Origin: CALODL01 sp942492115
GTDB taxonomy: Bacteria > Planctomycetota > Phycisphaerae > UBA1845 > CAIVHJ01
DNA: 64,000 nt
Assembly (NCBI GenBank): GCA_942492115.1
Contig: CALODL010000033.1
Span: forward strand, 62,001-126,000
Reading direction: 5' to 3'
Below are positions 10,301-19,193 of the stretch, piece by piece. The notes under the pieces were generated by a model. It was not told the DNA's origin, did no database searches, and saw only the letters and a program-made list of their open reading frames with translations. The translations under genes and the position numbers were made by a program. The stretch's first letter is position 1, and each line of letters starts with the position of its first letter.

Positions 10301-10738
10301 CGTGCAGGCGATGTGGTGCGGGTCCAGGTGTTGCTCGGTCGCGAGATTCATGATCTCCGCGGCTATCAGCTGCATCTCGACGTCGCCGGGGGACGCAGTG
10401 GTGCGTTGCATCTGATCGACATTTCTGTCGCCGACCTCAAGCGGCAGCCACTGCCGATCGAGGGGCGCTGGGAAGCGTTCAACCTCGCTACCCACCAGAT
10501 GTTGGCCGGAACAACACAGGAGGGTGTCCGGACACCGGCGAATGCCTACCTGGCCACGTTCACCTACCGTGCCAGTCCCAATGCGGCGGGGCGCTTTGTC
10601 GTGGACGTGCTGGTCGATGATCCGGCAGGCCTCGGACGGACGTTCCTGACACCCACGAAGGCTGGCACCAAGATTGAGGTCACCAGCGTTCGGGCCGCGA
10701 CCATCACGGTTCAGCCCGGGTCGGGCATCAGCCGCTGA
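7385..10738 (+). CDS. Secreted modular protein: FMxxDG domain, two PPC-like domains, Cys repeats, dockerin-like loops, GYQLHL tail
   Basis: 1117 residues. ATG at 7385 follows AAAGGA by 8 bases and opens a clear signal peptide (MNRTVVVATCLACGLAASAW, cleavage after GQ plausible). Order: an FMVPDG domain (22-210) homologous to four copies in the next gene; a PPC-like beta domain (214-330, DVWFEY, TIEVYQGC, YTVRVLG); Cys repeats CTDDGxECTDDVCDGxGxC (335-485); a second PPC-like domain (491-608, DAWFFY, TVLTLYDDC, DYFIRVAG); Cys repeats of another spacing, CGDPTxTECNxxDxCDGxGxC (612-815); paired loops NDRFHALNCF and NDAFAALNAF (853-935); C-terminal GYQLHL domain (955-1117). PPC-like domains are common in secreted proteins. 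No catalytic site was found. A hairpin terminator follows the stop codon. Confidence 0.88.
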   Translation: MNRTVVVATCLACGLAASAWGQTRSFMVPDGSQGAAPSTGNTTITLDPGTSATVAVWMEVLGGPGQDLEGYQVIIPDAATAQGPAVGQVTYVDNNPGGGGGDSIVISTNRPDWVFSDQIAVLDPVYNETPGQGIFGVFYATIPGFSTNPGNTGGILYLCEFQLEASADACGEFELPFNLAPADPPLTGYFSPGGGQFIIDEFQPLTVLVGPPNGACVNAAAVAEGDNDFCISLEEADPDVWFEYSPQCDGPVTLSTCDQADFNTTIEVYQGCGVCPPNNLIASNDDGKGCGGGTSEVTFEANDALCYTVRVLGPNSGGLGTGTLSITSGSCFIDGSCQSAGMVNPGNECEVCDPAQAGDAWSPIAAGTGCTDDGFECTDDVCDGAGTCSHPPLPVNTACTDDGEECTDDVCDGAGSCVHPALPLGTACSSDGNACTANVCDGTGFCSHPPLPDGTPCDDGNVCTGTGAPGVGDDVCDGMGTCMGELDPNCQDTCNNAAEAFEGATNGTNAGFGTELQVSCAFNSTSDAWFFYVATCDGNVKFTTTGSDFDTVLTLYDDCGGPEVACDDDGGPGSTSAFTVPVIAGEDYFIRVAGFNGAEGSFVLNINRTDTCLVEGTCYQPGAADPSSECLVCEPLLTVNAFSPRPRGTACGNPVPEDAQCDAPDACDGQGLCDPNYKPLGNACGDPTQTECNNADICDGQGLCDDNFQPGGTPCGDPTETECNGADTCDGSGMCQDNFQPDGTSCGDQSATACDDPDSCDGLGACDPRLQPDGTPCPDGIFCNGDETCDLGVCVDGDEPCRQPRLCDEDNDVCLECLNIADCGDIDPMDGVSDDNCKFYECIENLCFDTDRVFADLGGPFGACPIDGVADNNDRFHALNCFADTDTSGPPSTYPCEDDPPNAINVDAGGPFGSCCPDGVCDNNDAFAALNAFDGTTTCACPGACPPGPAPYVDPQIVDMTTLILEADRTIVRAGDVVRVQVLLGREIHDLRGYQLHLDVAGGRSGALHLIDISVADLKRQPLPIEGRWEAFNLATHQMLAGTTQEGVRTPANAYLATFTYRASPNAAGRFVVDVLVDDPAGLGRTFLTPTKAGTKIEVTSVRAATITVQPGSGISR

Positions 10739-10768
10739 TTGTGATGTGAAGTCACTCATTTGAACGAG

Positions 10769-10800
10769 GGGCCGTCCGCGCAATGGGACGGCCCTTCTTC
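10769..10800 (+). terminator. Intrinsic terminator downstream of the 7385-10738 gene
   Basis: A perfect 9-bp stem, GGGCCGTCC and GGACGGCCC, with an 8-base loop is followed by TTCTTC. It lies 31 bases after the stop codon. The U-tract is weak (T-rich, interrupted by C). Confidence 0.6.
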
Positions 10801-11127
10801 ATGCGCACGCACATTACAATGCAACTGTATGACAAGACAAAGGTTACGAAACTTGGTGGAACGGCACGTTAGAGACGCGCCATAGATAATAAGAACTACA
10901 TTTACTTGATTGACGCCTGTCGTCCAGATACGCTGAAAACACGACTGTTTCCACTTCTGCTGCCACCCTGCGCTCCGATCAAGGAGGCGGTGTGGCCCCA
11001 TCAGACGGGCTTGGCCCGTCGTGCAGGCGAAAATAGAGTGGCGTTCCGGGGGGGAGCCTTCAGGGCTCTCGCGTCTGCCCTCAGTGGGGGCCTCCCACTG
11101 GCATGAGGCCAAAGTCTGGAGAGAGGT
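10801..11127. other. Gene-free stretch upstream of the giant Cys-rich gene
   Basis: I see no gene here. It contains a hairpin (GACGGGC at 11004-11010, GCCCGTC at 11014-11020, loop TTG), a second one formed by AGTGGG and CCCACT near 11083-11100, and AGAGAGGT as the ribosome site of the next gene. It is probably the promoter and 5' leader of that gene. No promoter near consensus was found. Confidence 0.4.
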
Positions 11128-14100
11128 ATGAGCTTTAACAAAGCGTTGGTCGTCGGTGTAGCCGTCCTGTCCTTTTCAACGGCGAGTTCACTTGGACAAG
11201 TCCGTGTGTTCATGGCGGCTGACGGAGAGCAGGGGACCGCGCCGGCTACCGGTCACACGTCCGTAGCGGCCGATCCGGGTAGCTCCGTGCGCGTCATGGC
11301 GTGGATGGAAGATACGACCGGCCCGGGCCAGAACCTCGAAGGCTACCAGCTCATCATGCCCATGACCGCTGAGCCGGTAGATGGGGCCGAGGGCGGTGTC
11401 ACCTACGTTGACAACGATCCTGGCCTGGGGGGTGGGGATTCAATTTTCATCAACACCGAACGCGATGACTGGGCCTTCGGTAACATCATCATTGCGTTGG
11501 ATCCCGTGTACAACGAAACACCTGCGCAGGACATTTTCGGTGTGTTCTATGCATCGATTGCCGGCTTCGTACCCGATCCGGGCGCCAAAGGCGGGATTCT
11601 CTATCTGGCCGAATTCGACCTCGAGCTGACCGAAGACGCGTGCGGAGAGTTCGAACTGGGTTTTAATCTCGCGCCCGCACCGCCACCTCTGGTGGCCTTG
11701 TTCAGTGATGGTGGATCGCAGTATGGCGTGGATGAGTACCAGCCGTTGACGATCGTCGTTAGCGCCGAATGTGCGGGGGGTTGCCAGGAGCCTTGCACCG
11801 ATAAGAATGCGTGCACGATTGAAGATGCCTGTGACGGTGACGTGTGCGTGGGGACTCCGGTTGATTGTTCGGGCGCAGGTGATGAATGCAACGATGCCAG
11901 TTGCAACGCAGATGGCGTAGACGGTAACTGTGATGACCTCACACCCGTCGCTGATCGCACGCCATGCGACGGTGGGGCAGGCGTGTGTGTGGCCGGTGCG
12001 TGTAAGCCGCTTGGTTGTGTCGATCCTTGCGATGACGATGACGCCTGCACGGTCGATGATGCGTGTGACAACGATGTGTGCATCGGAACGCCCGTGGATT
12101 GTTCAGGTGCGGGCGATCAGTGCAATGTGGCCAGCTGCAGCCCCAAGGGTGCGGAGGGCAACTGTGCCGAGATGACCCCGGTCGACGATGGTACTCTCTG
12201 TGACGGTGGTAACGGCGAGTGCATCGCCGGCACCTGCACTCCCCTGTGTACTGATCCGTGTGATGACGGTGACGCATGCACGACGGGTGACGTCTGCGAT
12301 GGTCCGACATGTGCTGGGTCACCAGTAGATTGTTCAGGTGCAGGTGATGAGTGCAACACGGCAGGTTGTGACGCAGGTGGGGCCGACGGCAATTGTGACG
12401 ATCTTACCCCAGTGGCCGATCGTACGCCGTGCGACGACGGAGCTGGTGTGTGTATTGCGGGAGTATGCAAGACGCTGGGCTGTGTAGATCCGTGTGATGA
12501 CGGCGATGCCTGCACTCTTGATGACGCTTGCGCTGACGATGTGTGTCTCGGTGTGCCTGTGGATTGCACTGGCGCTGGCGATGAATGCAATGTAGCATTT
12601 TGTGATGCGGCTGGCGCCGATGGTAATTGTGATGATCTCGTTCCGCTCATGGACGGTGCACCGTGTACCGACGGGACCTGTCAAGCCGGCGTGTGCACAC
12701 CCGATGGTGGAGATGCGGACACGCGGTTGTTCATGGCCCGCGACGGCGAGCAAGACGATGCGCCGTCGAGTGGAGCAACCCGGATCGAGCTGGAACCTGG
12801 CGAGACAGTTCAGATCATGGCGTGGCTCAACGACGACAGCGCGCCGGGCGATACCCTCAACGCATATCAGCTGATCTTTACGGACACGGCCGAACCGCAA
12901 GGCGGCGCGACCGGCATGTTGAGCTATGTCAACAACAATCCGGGCGGCGGTGGTGGCGATACGATCTTCATGGACGCTGATCGTGAAGACTGGGTCTTCG
13001 CGGACCAGCTGGCCGTGCTCGATCCGACATACAACGAATCACCCGAAGCGGGGTTGTTCGGCATATTCTACTCGACGATCCCTGGTCTGGGCACCGATCC
13101 GGCGCTGGTCGATGGTGTACAGTATCTCGTGGAATTCGATTTCACTGCGTCGGCCGATGCCTGCGGAGAGTTCGTGCTCCGCTACAACCTCGAATCTCCG
13201 CCGCTCACGGCTCTCTTCGATCCGTTCGGGGCAGAATTCAATGTTGATCTCGTCCAGGAGCTCGTGCTCGAGGTCGTCAATTGCGGGATGGGCTGTGAGG
13301 ATCCGTGCACTGACAACGATGCGTGCACCATTGATGATGCCTGTTCCGGCGACGTGTGCGTCGGAACACCGGTTGACTGCTCGAGTGCCGGCGATGAGTG
13401 CAATGTTGCGACGTGTTCTGCCGCGGGCGCTGACGGCAACTGCGATGACCTGACACCGGTCGCTGACGGGACCGCTTGTGACGGGGAGAACGGCCAATGC
13501 ATCGCCGGTGAATGCACGCCGTTGTGTGCAGATCCGTGCGACGATGCGGATGCCTGCACCGTTGATGATGCCTGTGACGGCAACACATGCGTCGGCGTCC
13601 CGGTCGATTGTGCTGATGCCGGCAATGAGTGCAACACCGCCAGCTGTAATCCTGCTGGTGCAGAGGGCAACTGCAAGGACCTGACTCCGGTTGCCGACCG
13701 CACACCGTGCGACGGCGGGGCGGGCGTGTGTATCGCAGGCGTGTGCAAAGCCCTGGGCTGTGTCGATCCGTGTGACGATGAAGATGCGTGTACGGTCGAT
13801 GATGCCTGCGATGACGACGTGTGCCTCGGCACACCGGTGGACTGCTCCGGTGTGGGCGACGAGTGCAACGTCGCCAGCTGCAATGCCGGTGGAGCCGAGG
13901 GCAACTGTGACGATCTGACTGCCGTTCCGGACGGGACGGCGTGCGACGGGGGCAACGGCCTGTGTATGGCCGGTGTGTGCGAACCGGCCGAGATTCCGGA
14001 AGTCCGCGTGTTCATGGCCGCCGACGGCGCCCAGGGCGACGCGCCTGCGGTGGGCAATACCATGGTGGCGGTCGATCCGGGGAGTTCGACGCTGATCATG

Positions 14101-17100
14101 GTGTGGCTCGAGGACACGAGTGGTCCGGGCCAGGAACTCGAAGGTTATCAGATCATTATCCCGGACTTCGGATCGGCGGTGGGCGGGGCCCTGGGCACCG
14201 TGACCTACGTCGACAACAACCCGGGTATGGGTGGGGGCGACTCGATCTTCATCAACACCGAGCGGGATGACTGGGCGTTCGGGAATGAGATCATTGCGCT
14301 CGACCCAACTTACAACGAGACTCCGGCGCAGAACATTTTTGGTGTGTTCTACGCCTCGCTGCCGGGCTTTACTCCGGATCCAGGTGCCAAGGGTGGCATC
14401 TTCTATCTGTGCGAATTCGAGTTCGCCGCGTCAGAGGATGCGTGTGGTGACTTTGCTCTACCCTTCAACATCGCTCCGGCCGCTCCGCCGTTGGCGGCGC
14501 TGTTCGGCCCCGCGGGCACCGAGTACGGTGTTGACGCCTGGCAGTCGCTGACCATCGCGGTCAACGCCAGCTGCGGTGGGTGCGAGGACCCGTGTGATGA
14601 CGGCGATGCGTGTACGGTCGCCGACGCCTGCGACGGCGACGCGTGTGTCGGTGAGCCGGTGGACTGCTCCGGCTCGGGCAACGAGTGTAACGTGGCCAGT
14701 TGCAACGCGGGTGGCGTTGAAGGCAACTGTGATGTTCTGACTCCCGTCGACGACGGCACTCCATGTGGCGGTGGTACCGGTGAGTGTATGGCCGGTGTCT
14801 GCGAGCCGACGGGGGGCTGCCAGGATCCGTGTGATGACAAGAACGCCTGCACCGTCGAGGATGCCTGCGATGGCGATCTGTGCGTCGGCACGCCGGTTGA
14901 CTGCTCGGCTGAGGGCGACGAATGCAACGCGGCCAGCTGCAATGTCGGTGGGGCCGAGGGCAACTGCGACGATCTGACCGCGGTACCCGACGGCACGCTG
15001 TGCGATGGTGGCAACGGCCAATGCATGGCCGGTGTGTGCGAACCGGTCGAGATACCCGATGCGCGCTTGTTCATGGCCCGTGATGGGGACCAGGGCGATG
15101 CACCTGCGGTTGGCCCAACGCGTATCAAGCTCAAGCCGGGTGAGACCGTCCGCGTGACCGCCTGGATCGACGATAACAGTGCACCGGGCGCGATACTCAA
15201 TGCCTATCAGCTGATCTTCCCGTGGTTCCCGATGCCGCAGCCGGGAGCCACCGGTTCCATGACCTACGTCGACAACGAACCGGGTCTGGGCGGTGGCGAT
15301 TCGATCGTGATTGATACGACGCGTGAGGACTGGGTCTTCGAGGATCAGCTGGCCATTCTGGATCGGACCTACAACGAGACGATCGACACCATCTACGGGG
15401 TGTTCTATTCCACGATTCCCGGATTGGGTACCGATCCGGCGCTGGTCGATGGCCCGCAGTATCTCGTCGAGTTCGAGGTGGCCGCATCCGCAGATGCGTG
15501 TGGCGAGTTCCTGTTGCCGTTCAACCTCAAGCAGCCGCCGCTGACCGCACTGTTCCTGCCATCCGGTGCCGAGTTTGCCATCGATGCCTTCCAGCCGTTG
15601 ATCCTGGAAGTCAATTGCGGCTGCGTCGATCCGTGTGATGATGGCGATGCGTGTACCGTCGACGATGCGTGTGACGGTGCTGTGTGCGTCGGCGATCCGG
15701 TCGACTGTACCGATGCCGGGAACGAGTGTAACACCGCCAGCTGCAGCGCCGGTGGTCCAGAGGGCAACTGTGATGAACTGATTCCGGTCGATGATGGCAC
15801 TCCGTGTGCCGGCGGCGATGGGGTGTGCGTGCAGGGCGTGTGTGAGCCTGTGGGCGATTGCCCGGCCGGGCCGATCATGTTCATCGATCCGCCGGCTGGC
15901 GTTGTGGATGCCCGCATTCCAAATCCGCGAGACAGCCTTACGCCACTGCTGGGTATTTCGATGTTCATTGTCGATGGACCGGAAAATGCGCCGGCGGGAT
16001 GTTGGAGTTTGTGCGAGTGTGATAACCCTGATCCGAACGAGATCATCGACGTCGATGAGTTCGAACCGGGATCGTACAAGATCACACTGGCGCGAGCGAT
16101 CACGACTGGTTGCGTAACGGTCATCAGTTACGACGACGATCAATTCGGTGAGTTCATCTCGCATCCTGCAAACGTCAACGCGGATGGCGTGTCGAACCAG
16201 CTCGACATCCTGGCGCTCATCGACATTCTCAACGGCGTGGCCGAGCCGCCATTTGGTTTGTACAGTGCGGACATTGCCCATCGCGGCATCATCACGCCTT
16301 TGGACATTATCTTCCTCATCGACCTGCTCAACGGGGCTGAGGTCTTTGATCCGTGGATGAATGTTCCGCTGCCCGAGAACGTCGGTTGTCCAGGCGGTGC
16401 ATGCGGCGATCCGGTGGAGTGTGACGATGACAATCCGTGCACTGATGACGTCTGCGATCCGGTCAAGGGATGTATGAATATCCCCAATGAGGATTCATGC
16501 GACGATGGTGACCCCTGCACCCGGGGCGATGTGTGCGTCGGCGGCGCTTGCATGGGCGGGCCGAAGCTCGATTGTGACGACGGCAATGCCTGCACCGACG
16601 ATGTGTGCGATCCGGTCGATGGGTGTGTGTATTTCGATAACGACGGTCCGTGTGACGATGGTGATCGCTGCACGATCAATGATGTGTGCGTCGATGGTCA
16701 GTGCATGGCCGGTGAGGACAAGCCTTGCCTCGACGCAGACCCGTGTACGATCGATTCGTGTGAGGATGGCGAATGCGTCAACGAGTCGATCGAAGAGGGC
16801 ATGTTCGAGTGCATCGACGGCTCGAAGGGTGACGAATTCTGCCGATCACTGGGTGCTCCAGCGGCCAGTTGCCTGGATGGCATCTGCATGTGTGAGGGCG
16901 GCTCGCATCCCAACCCTCCTGATTCACTGTGTCTCGAGCTGCGCGGTGCCGGCACGGGCAACGCAATCGGCACCTGTATGGGTGACGACAGCGAATGCAA
17001 TAACCCTGAGCCAGATGGCACGTACCACTGTGTTGATGATGACCTCAATCCCTTCAATGGCGGGATTTGCGTCGACCAGGCATGCTATGCCAACACGGGG

Positions 17101-18771
17101 CAGATCGTCGTCGATATCGAGGTCGGTCCAACCGCTCAGCCGGCTTGTGGAGCACAGCTGTTCATCGGCTGGGACACCGCGACTCTCGATCTGGCCGGCA
17201 GTATCATCGACCCCGATGGCGAAACGGGGTGGACGCAGATCATCGGCGAGAACGTCGATCAGGCCGCAGGCACATTTGACCTGGTGGTCAGTCTGCCAAT
17301 CGGGATGAGCTGTGACGCGACCACCGGGATTCAGTCCGGCGGCACGATCGTTCGACTGATCTACAATGCGATTGCCGACTGCAAGAGTCCCGGCGTGTTC
17401 TTCCGCACCCATAACCCGCCGACCGGTGTGTCTGGACCAAACGGGTCCATCGAGATCATCGGTTGTAATGGCGACCTTGATCCCTCACCGACGCCTCCCA
17501 TTCAGATCAATGGGTCGGCCTCGATGTTCACGTGTCCTGCGAGTACATTCGGTGATGCGGATTGCAACGAAATCACGCGTGAGGTGCTCTACGATCCGAT
17601 CGAGGTCCTTGATCCATGCAATGAATCGGTGGTCATCACTGATGTCTGTGAGGTCACCTATTTTGCTGCATGTCAATCGGATCTCGATTGTGGGCGGGGC
17701 GATCTGTGTGCCAACGACGAGCAGTGTTCGACGACGTGCATCGCTGATCCCGATGTCGAAGGGTTCATGTGCGATGGCTTGCCATGCGTCGGTTACTGTA
17801 CGGTGGACGACTGTACGAAGGGACTGTGCGGGATGCCCGTCGACCCGGTCGGGATCGATCTCGGCGACTACCTCGACGGTGGCGGCGATTTTCTTCCAGG
17901 CAAAACGGTTGTCGATTGTGCCTACACCAACGAGTGCGGGATCCCGTCGGAATGTTATTTCGAAGTGGGCAACTCGGGGCTGAACACGCTGGTCATCGAT
18001 CTTGAAATGTCGCCGTCGATGGAGCGCGGCGATCCAGGCAATCCGATCCAGCGGTGCATAGACTTCGAACTGAGCATCTGTGACTCGACGGACAGTTTTG
18101 GCATCGAGCTCAATCAGAACGTCATGATTGGTGCCCCGAATAACCTGGCTGGCCACGGGCAGGCGGTTTTCAGTGTCGATCCGAACAATTGGACCTGCCT
18201 GACGGCCCAGGATCGCAAACACAGCTTGACCTCGACGTGTGAGGTCGTATGTGGCGAAGACAACGCGTGGCACGCGACCTTCAAAGGGGCGCCGGCGACC
18301 AATCCGCTGTGCCACTGGCTGGTGCAGGGAAACCTCGATGGCAATCAGGTCATCGACATCTTCGATTACACACAGCTCGCCGGCATGTATCTGGCATCAC
18401 CGGGTCCGAGCAGTCTGTGCGGCTTGCCTGAGAAGCATGGGGACTTCACCGGAGACGGCCTGGTGACGCTCGCCGACTTCACTTTCGTAGTAGCCAATCT
18501 CTTCGTGCAGTCCAAAGATCCATGCGATGTGCTGTGCGATCCGGCGCCGTCTGTTCCAATTGTGGCCCGCGCTTCTGTGAGGATCGACGAACTCGATGGT
18601 GACCTGGTGGACGATGGCCGCGCGGCTGATGTCACAGGAGACGGGGTGATCGATATCGCTGACGTCGAAGCCTTCGTGAGATTGAACGCAACCGATGACC
18701 CGGATGCGGCGGAACGGCTTCTGGACATGCTGGGTAAGATCCAGCGACGCACACCTGTCCGTACGCGCTAG
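11128..18771 (+). CDS. Giant secreted scaffold-like protein with four FMAxDG domains, Cys repeats and dockerin-like loops
   Basis: 2547 residues, by far the largest gene here. Signal peptide MSFNKALVVGVAVLSFSTAS to about residue 24. Four homologous beta domains begin near residues 25, 530, 958 and 1311, each with FMA(A/R)DG, GGGD(S/T)I, DW(A/V)F, GxFYS/A and DACGEF/DACGDF. Copies 1 and 3 resemble each other (FMAADG, ERDDWAFGN), as do 2 and 4 (FMARDG, GTDPALVDG), so a two-domain unit was duplicated. Between them lie Cys repeats of the form DPCDDGDACTVDDACDGxxCVGxPVDC. Then come an Asp-rich loop region (about 1672-1740), further CDDG repeats, another cohesin-like domain (about 1990-2110), and three calcium-type loops near the C-terminus (GNLDGNQVIDIFDYTQL, GDFTGDGLVTLADFTFV, DVTGDGVIDIADVEAF; 2400-2520). 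This resembles a scaffold, but binding partners are unproven. Confidence 0.9.
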   Translation: MSFNKALVVGVAVLSFSTASSLGQVRVFMAADGEQGTAPATGHTSVAADPGSSVRVMAWMEDTTGPGQNLEGYQLIMPMTAEPVDGAEGGVTYVDNDPGLGGGDSIFINTERDDWAFGNIIIALDPVYNETPAQDIFGVFYASIAGFVPDPGAKGGILYLAEFDLELTEDACGEFELGFNLAPAPPPLVALFSDGGSQYGVDEYQPLTIVVSAECAGGCQEPCTDKNACTIEDACDGDVCVGTPVDCSGAGDECNDASCNADGVDGNCDDLTPVADRTPCDGGAGVCVAGACKPLGCVDPCDDDDACTVDDACDNDVCIGTPVDCSGAGDQCNVASCSPKGAEGNCAEMTPVDDGTLCDGGNGECIAGTCTPLCTDPCDDGDACTTGDVCDGPTCAGSPVDCSGAGDECNTAGCDAGGADGNCDDLTPVADRTPCDDGAGVCIAGVCKTLGCVDPCDDGDACTLDDACADDVCLGVPVDCTGAGDECNVAFCDAAGADGNCDDLVPLMDGAPCTDGTCQAGVCTPDGGDADTRLFMARDGEQDDAPSSGATRIELEPGETVQIMAWLNDDSAPGDTLNAYQLIFTDTAEPQGGATGMLSYVNNNPGGGGGDTIFMDADREDWVFADQLAVLDPTYNESPEAGLFGIFYSTIPGLGTDPALVDGVQYLVEFDFTASADACGEFVLRYNLESPPLTALFDPFGAEFNVDLVQELVLEVVNCGMGCEDPCTDNDACTIDDACSGDVCVGTPVDCSSAGDECNVATCSAAGADGNCDDLTPVADGTACDGENGQCIAGECTPLCADPCDDADACTVDDACDGNTCVGVPVDCADAGNECNTASCNPAGAEGNCKDLTPVADRTPCDGGAGVCIAGVCKALGCVDPCDDEDACTVDDACDDDVCLGTPVDCSGVGDECNVASCNAGGAEGNCDDLTAVPDGTACDGGNGLCMAGVCEPAEIPEVRVFMAADGAQGDAPAVGNTMVAVDPGSSTLIMVWLEDTSGPGQELEGYQIIIPDFGSAVGGALGTVTYVDNNPGMGGGDSIFINTERDDWAFGNEIIALDPTYNETPAQNIFGVFYASLPGFTPDPGAKGGIFYLCEFEFAASEDACGDFALPFNIAPAAPPLAALFGPAGTEYGVDAWQSLTIAVNASCGGCEDPCDDGDACTVADACDGDACVGEPVDCSGSGNECNVASCNAGGVEGNCDVLTPVDDGTPCGGGTGECMAGVCEPTGGCQDPCDDKNACTVEDACDGDLCVGTPVDCSAEGDECNAASCNVGGAEGNCDDLTAVPDGTLCDGGNGQCMAGVCEPVEIPDARLFMARDGDQGDAPAVGPTRIKLKPGETVRVTAWIDDNSAPGAILNAYQLIFPWFPMPQPGATGSMTYVDNEPGLGGGDSIVIDTTREDWVFEDQLAILDRTYNETIDTIYGVFYSTIPGLGTDPALVDGPQYLVEFEVAASADACGEFLLPFNLKQPPLTALFLPSGAEFAIDAFQPLILEVNCGCVDPCDDGDACTVDDACDGAVCVGDPVDCTDAGNECNTASCSAGGPEGNCDELIPVDDGTPCAGGDGVCVQGVCEPVGDCPAGPIMFIDPPAGVVDARIPNPRDSLTPLLGISMFIVDGPENAPAGCWSLCECDNPDPNEIIDVDEFEPGSYKITLARAITTGCVTVISYDDDQFGEFISHPANVNADGVSNQLDILALIDILNGVAEPPFGLYSADIAHRGIITPLDIIFLIDLLNGAEVFDPWMNVPLPENVGCPGGACGDPVECDDDNPCTDDVCDPVKGCMNIPNEDSCDDGDPCTRGDVCVGGACMGGPKLDCDDGNACTDDVCDPVDGCVYFDNDGPCDDGDRCTINDVCVDGQCMAGEDKPCLDADPCTIDSCEDGECVNESIEEGMFECIDGSKGDEFCRSLGAPAASCLDGICMCEGGSHPNPPDSLCLELRGAGTGNAIGTCMGDDSECNNPEPDGTYHCVDDDLNPFNGGICVDQACYANTGQIVVDIEVGPTAQPACGAQLFIGWDTATLDLAGSIIDPDGETGWTQIIGENVDQAAGTFDLVVSLPIGMSCDATTGIQSGGTIVRLIYNAIADCKSPGVFFRTHNPPTGVSGPNGSIEIIGCNGDLDPSPTPPIQINGSASMFTCPASTFGDADCNEITREVLYDPIEVLDPCNESVVITDVCEVTYFAACQSDLDCGRGDLCANDEQCSTTCIADPDVEGFMCDGLPCVGYCTVDDCTKGLCGMPVDPVGIDLGDYLDGGGDFLPGKTVVDCAYTNECGIPSECYFEVGNSGLNTLVIDLEMSPSMERGDPGNPIQRCIDFELSICDSTDSFGIELNQNVMIGAPNNLAGHGQAVFSVDPNNWTCLTAQDRKHSLTSTCEVVCGEDNAWHATFKGAPATNPLCHWLVQGNLDGNQVIDIFDYTQLAGMYLASPGPSSLCGLPEKHGDFTGDGLVTLADFTFVVANLFVQSKDPCDVLCDPAPSVPIVARASVRIDELDGDLVDDGRAADVTGDGVIDIADVEAFVRLNATDDPDAAERLLDMLGKIQRRTPVRTR

Positions 18772-19014
18772 GGACGAGACGTATTGGGAGGTTATCGGCC
18801 TCTCGTACAGAAATTCATCAATCGGTGGCAAGTCTGTATCCGAAGTTGGATGAAGTCATTCTTGATCGCCACGGCTTCGGAGTTCAGCCATGCCACCATA
18901 CGCGCGCGACTAACGCATGAGAACCTGTCCTGGTTCACACCCCACGAGCGGGCCTGCACTTGAACATTCGAGACCTGTATGTCGCCGCACGGTGTGCTGC
19001 GCCCACAGGTCGCA

Positions 19015-19096
19015 TGCGCGAGGGGAGACTCGAACTCCCACGGGTTGCCCCACAGGAACCTAAATCCTGCGCGTCTGCCAGTTCCGCCACTCGCGC
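19015..19096 (-). tRNA. tRNA-Leu(UAG)
   Basis: The minus strand folds as a class II tRNA: acceptor GCGCGAG/CTCGCGC with discriminator A, D arm TGGCGGAACTGGCAGAC, anticodon stem CAGGA/TCCTG with loop TTTAGGT (anticodon TAG), a long variable arm, and T arm GGGAG-TTCGAGT-CTCCC. CCA is not encoded. Confidence 0.95.
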
Positions 19097-19193
19097 TGCC
19101 CGAATCCATGTTGGATGTGCCGCTTTGGACCTGTCCCTGGTTACCCCAATATAGTGATCCCAGCGCGATTCTCCAGTGGCTCGGCCCGAGAGG

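Noticed and set aside
14458..16281. 607-residue open frame on the minus strand
   Set aside because: It mirrors the Cys-repeat gene; antisense frames stay open because of GC-rich codon bias, and no family features or start signals are present.
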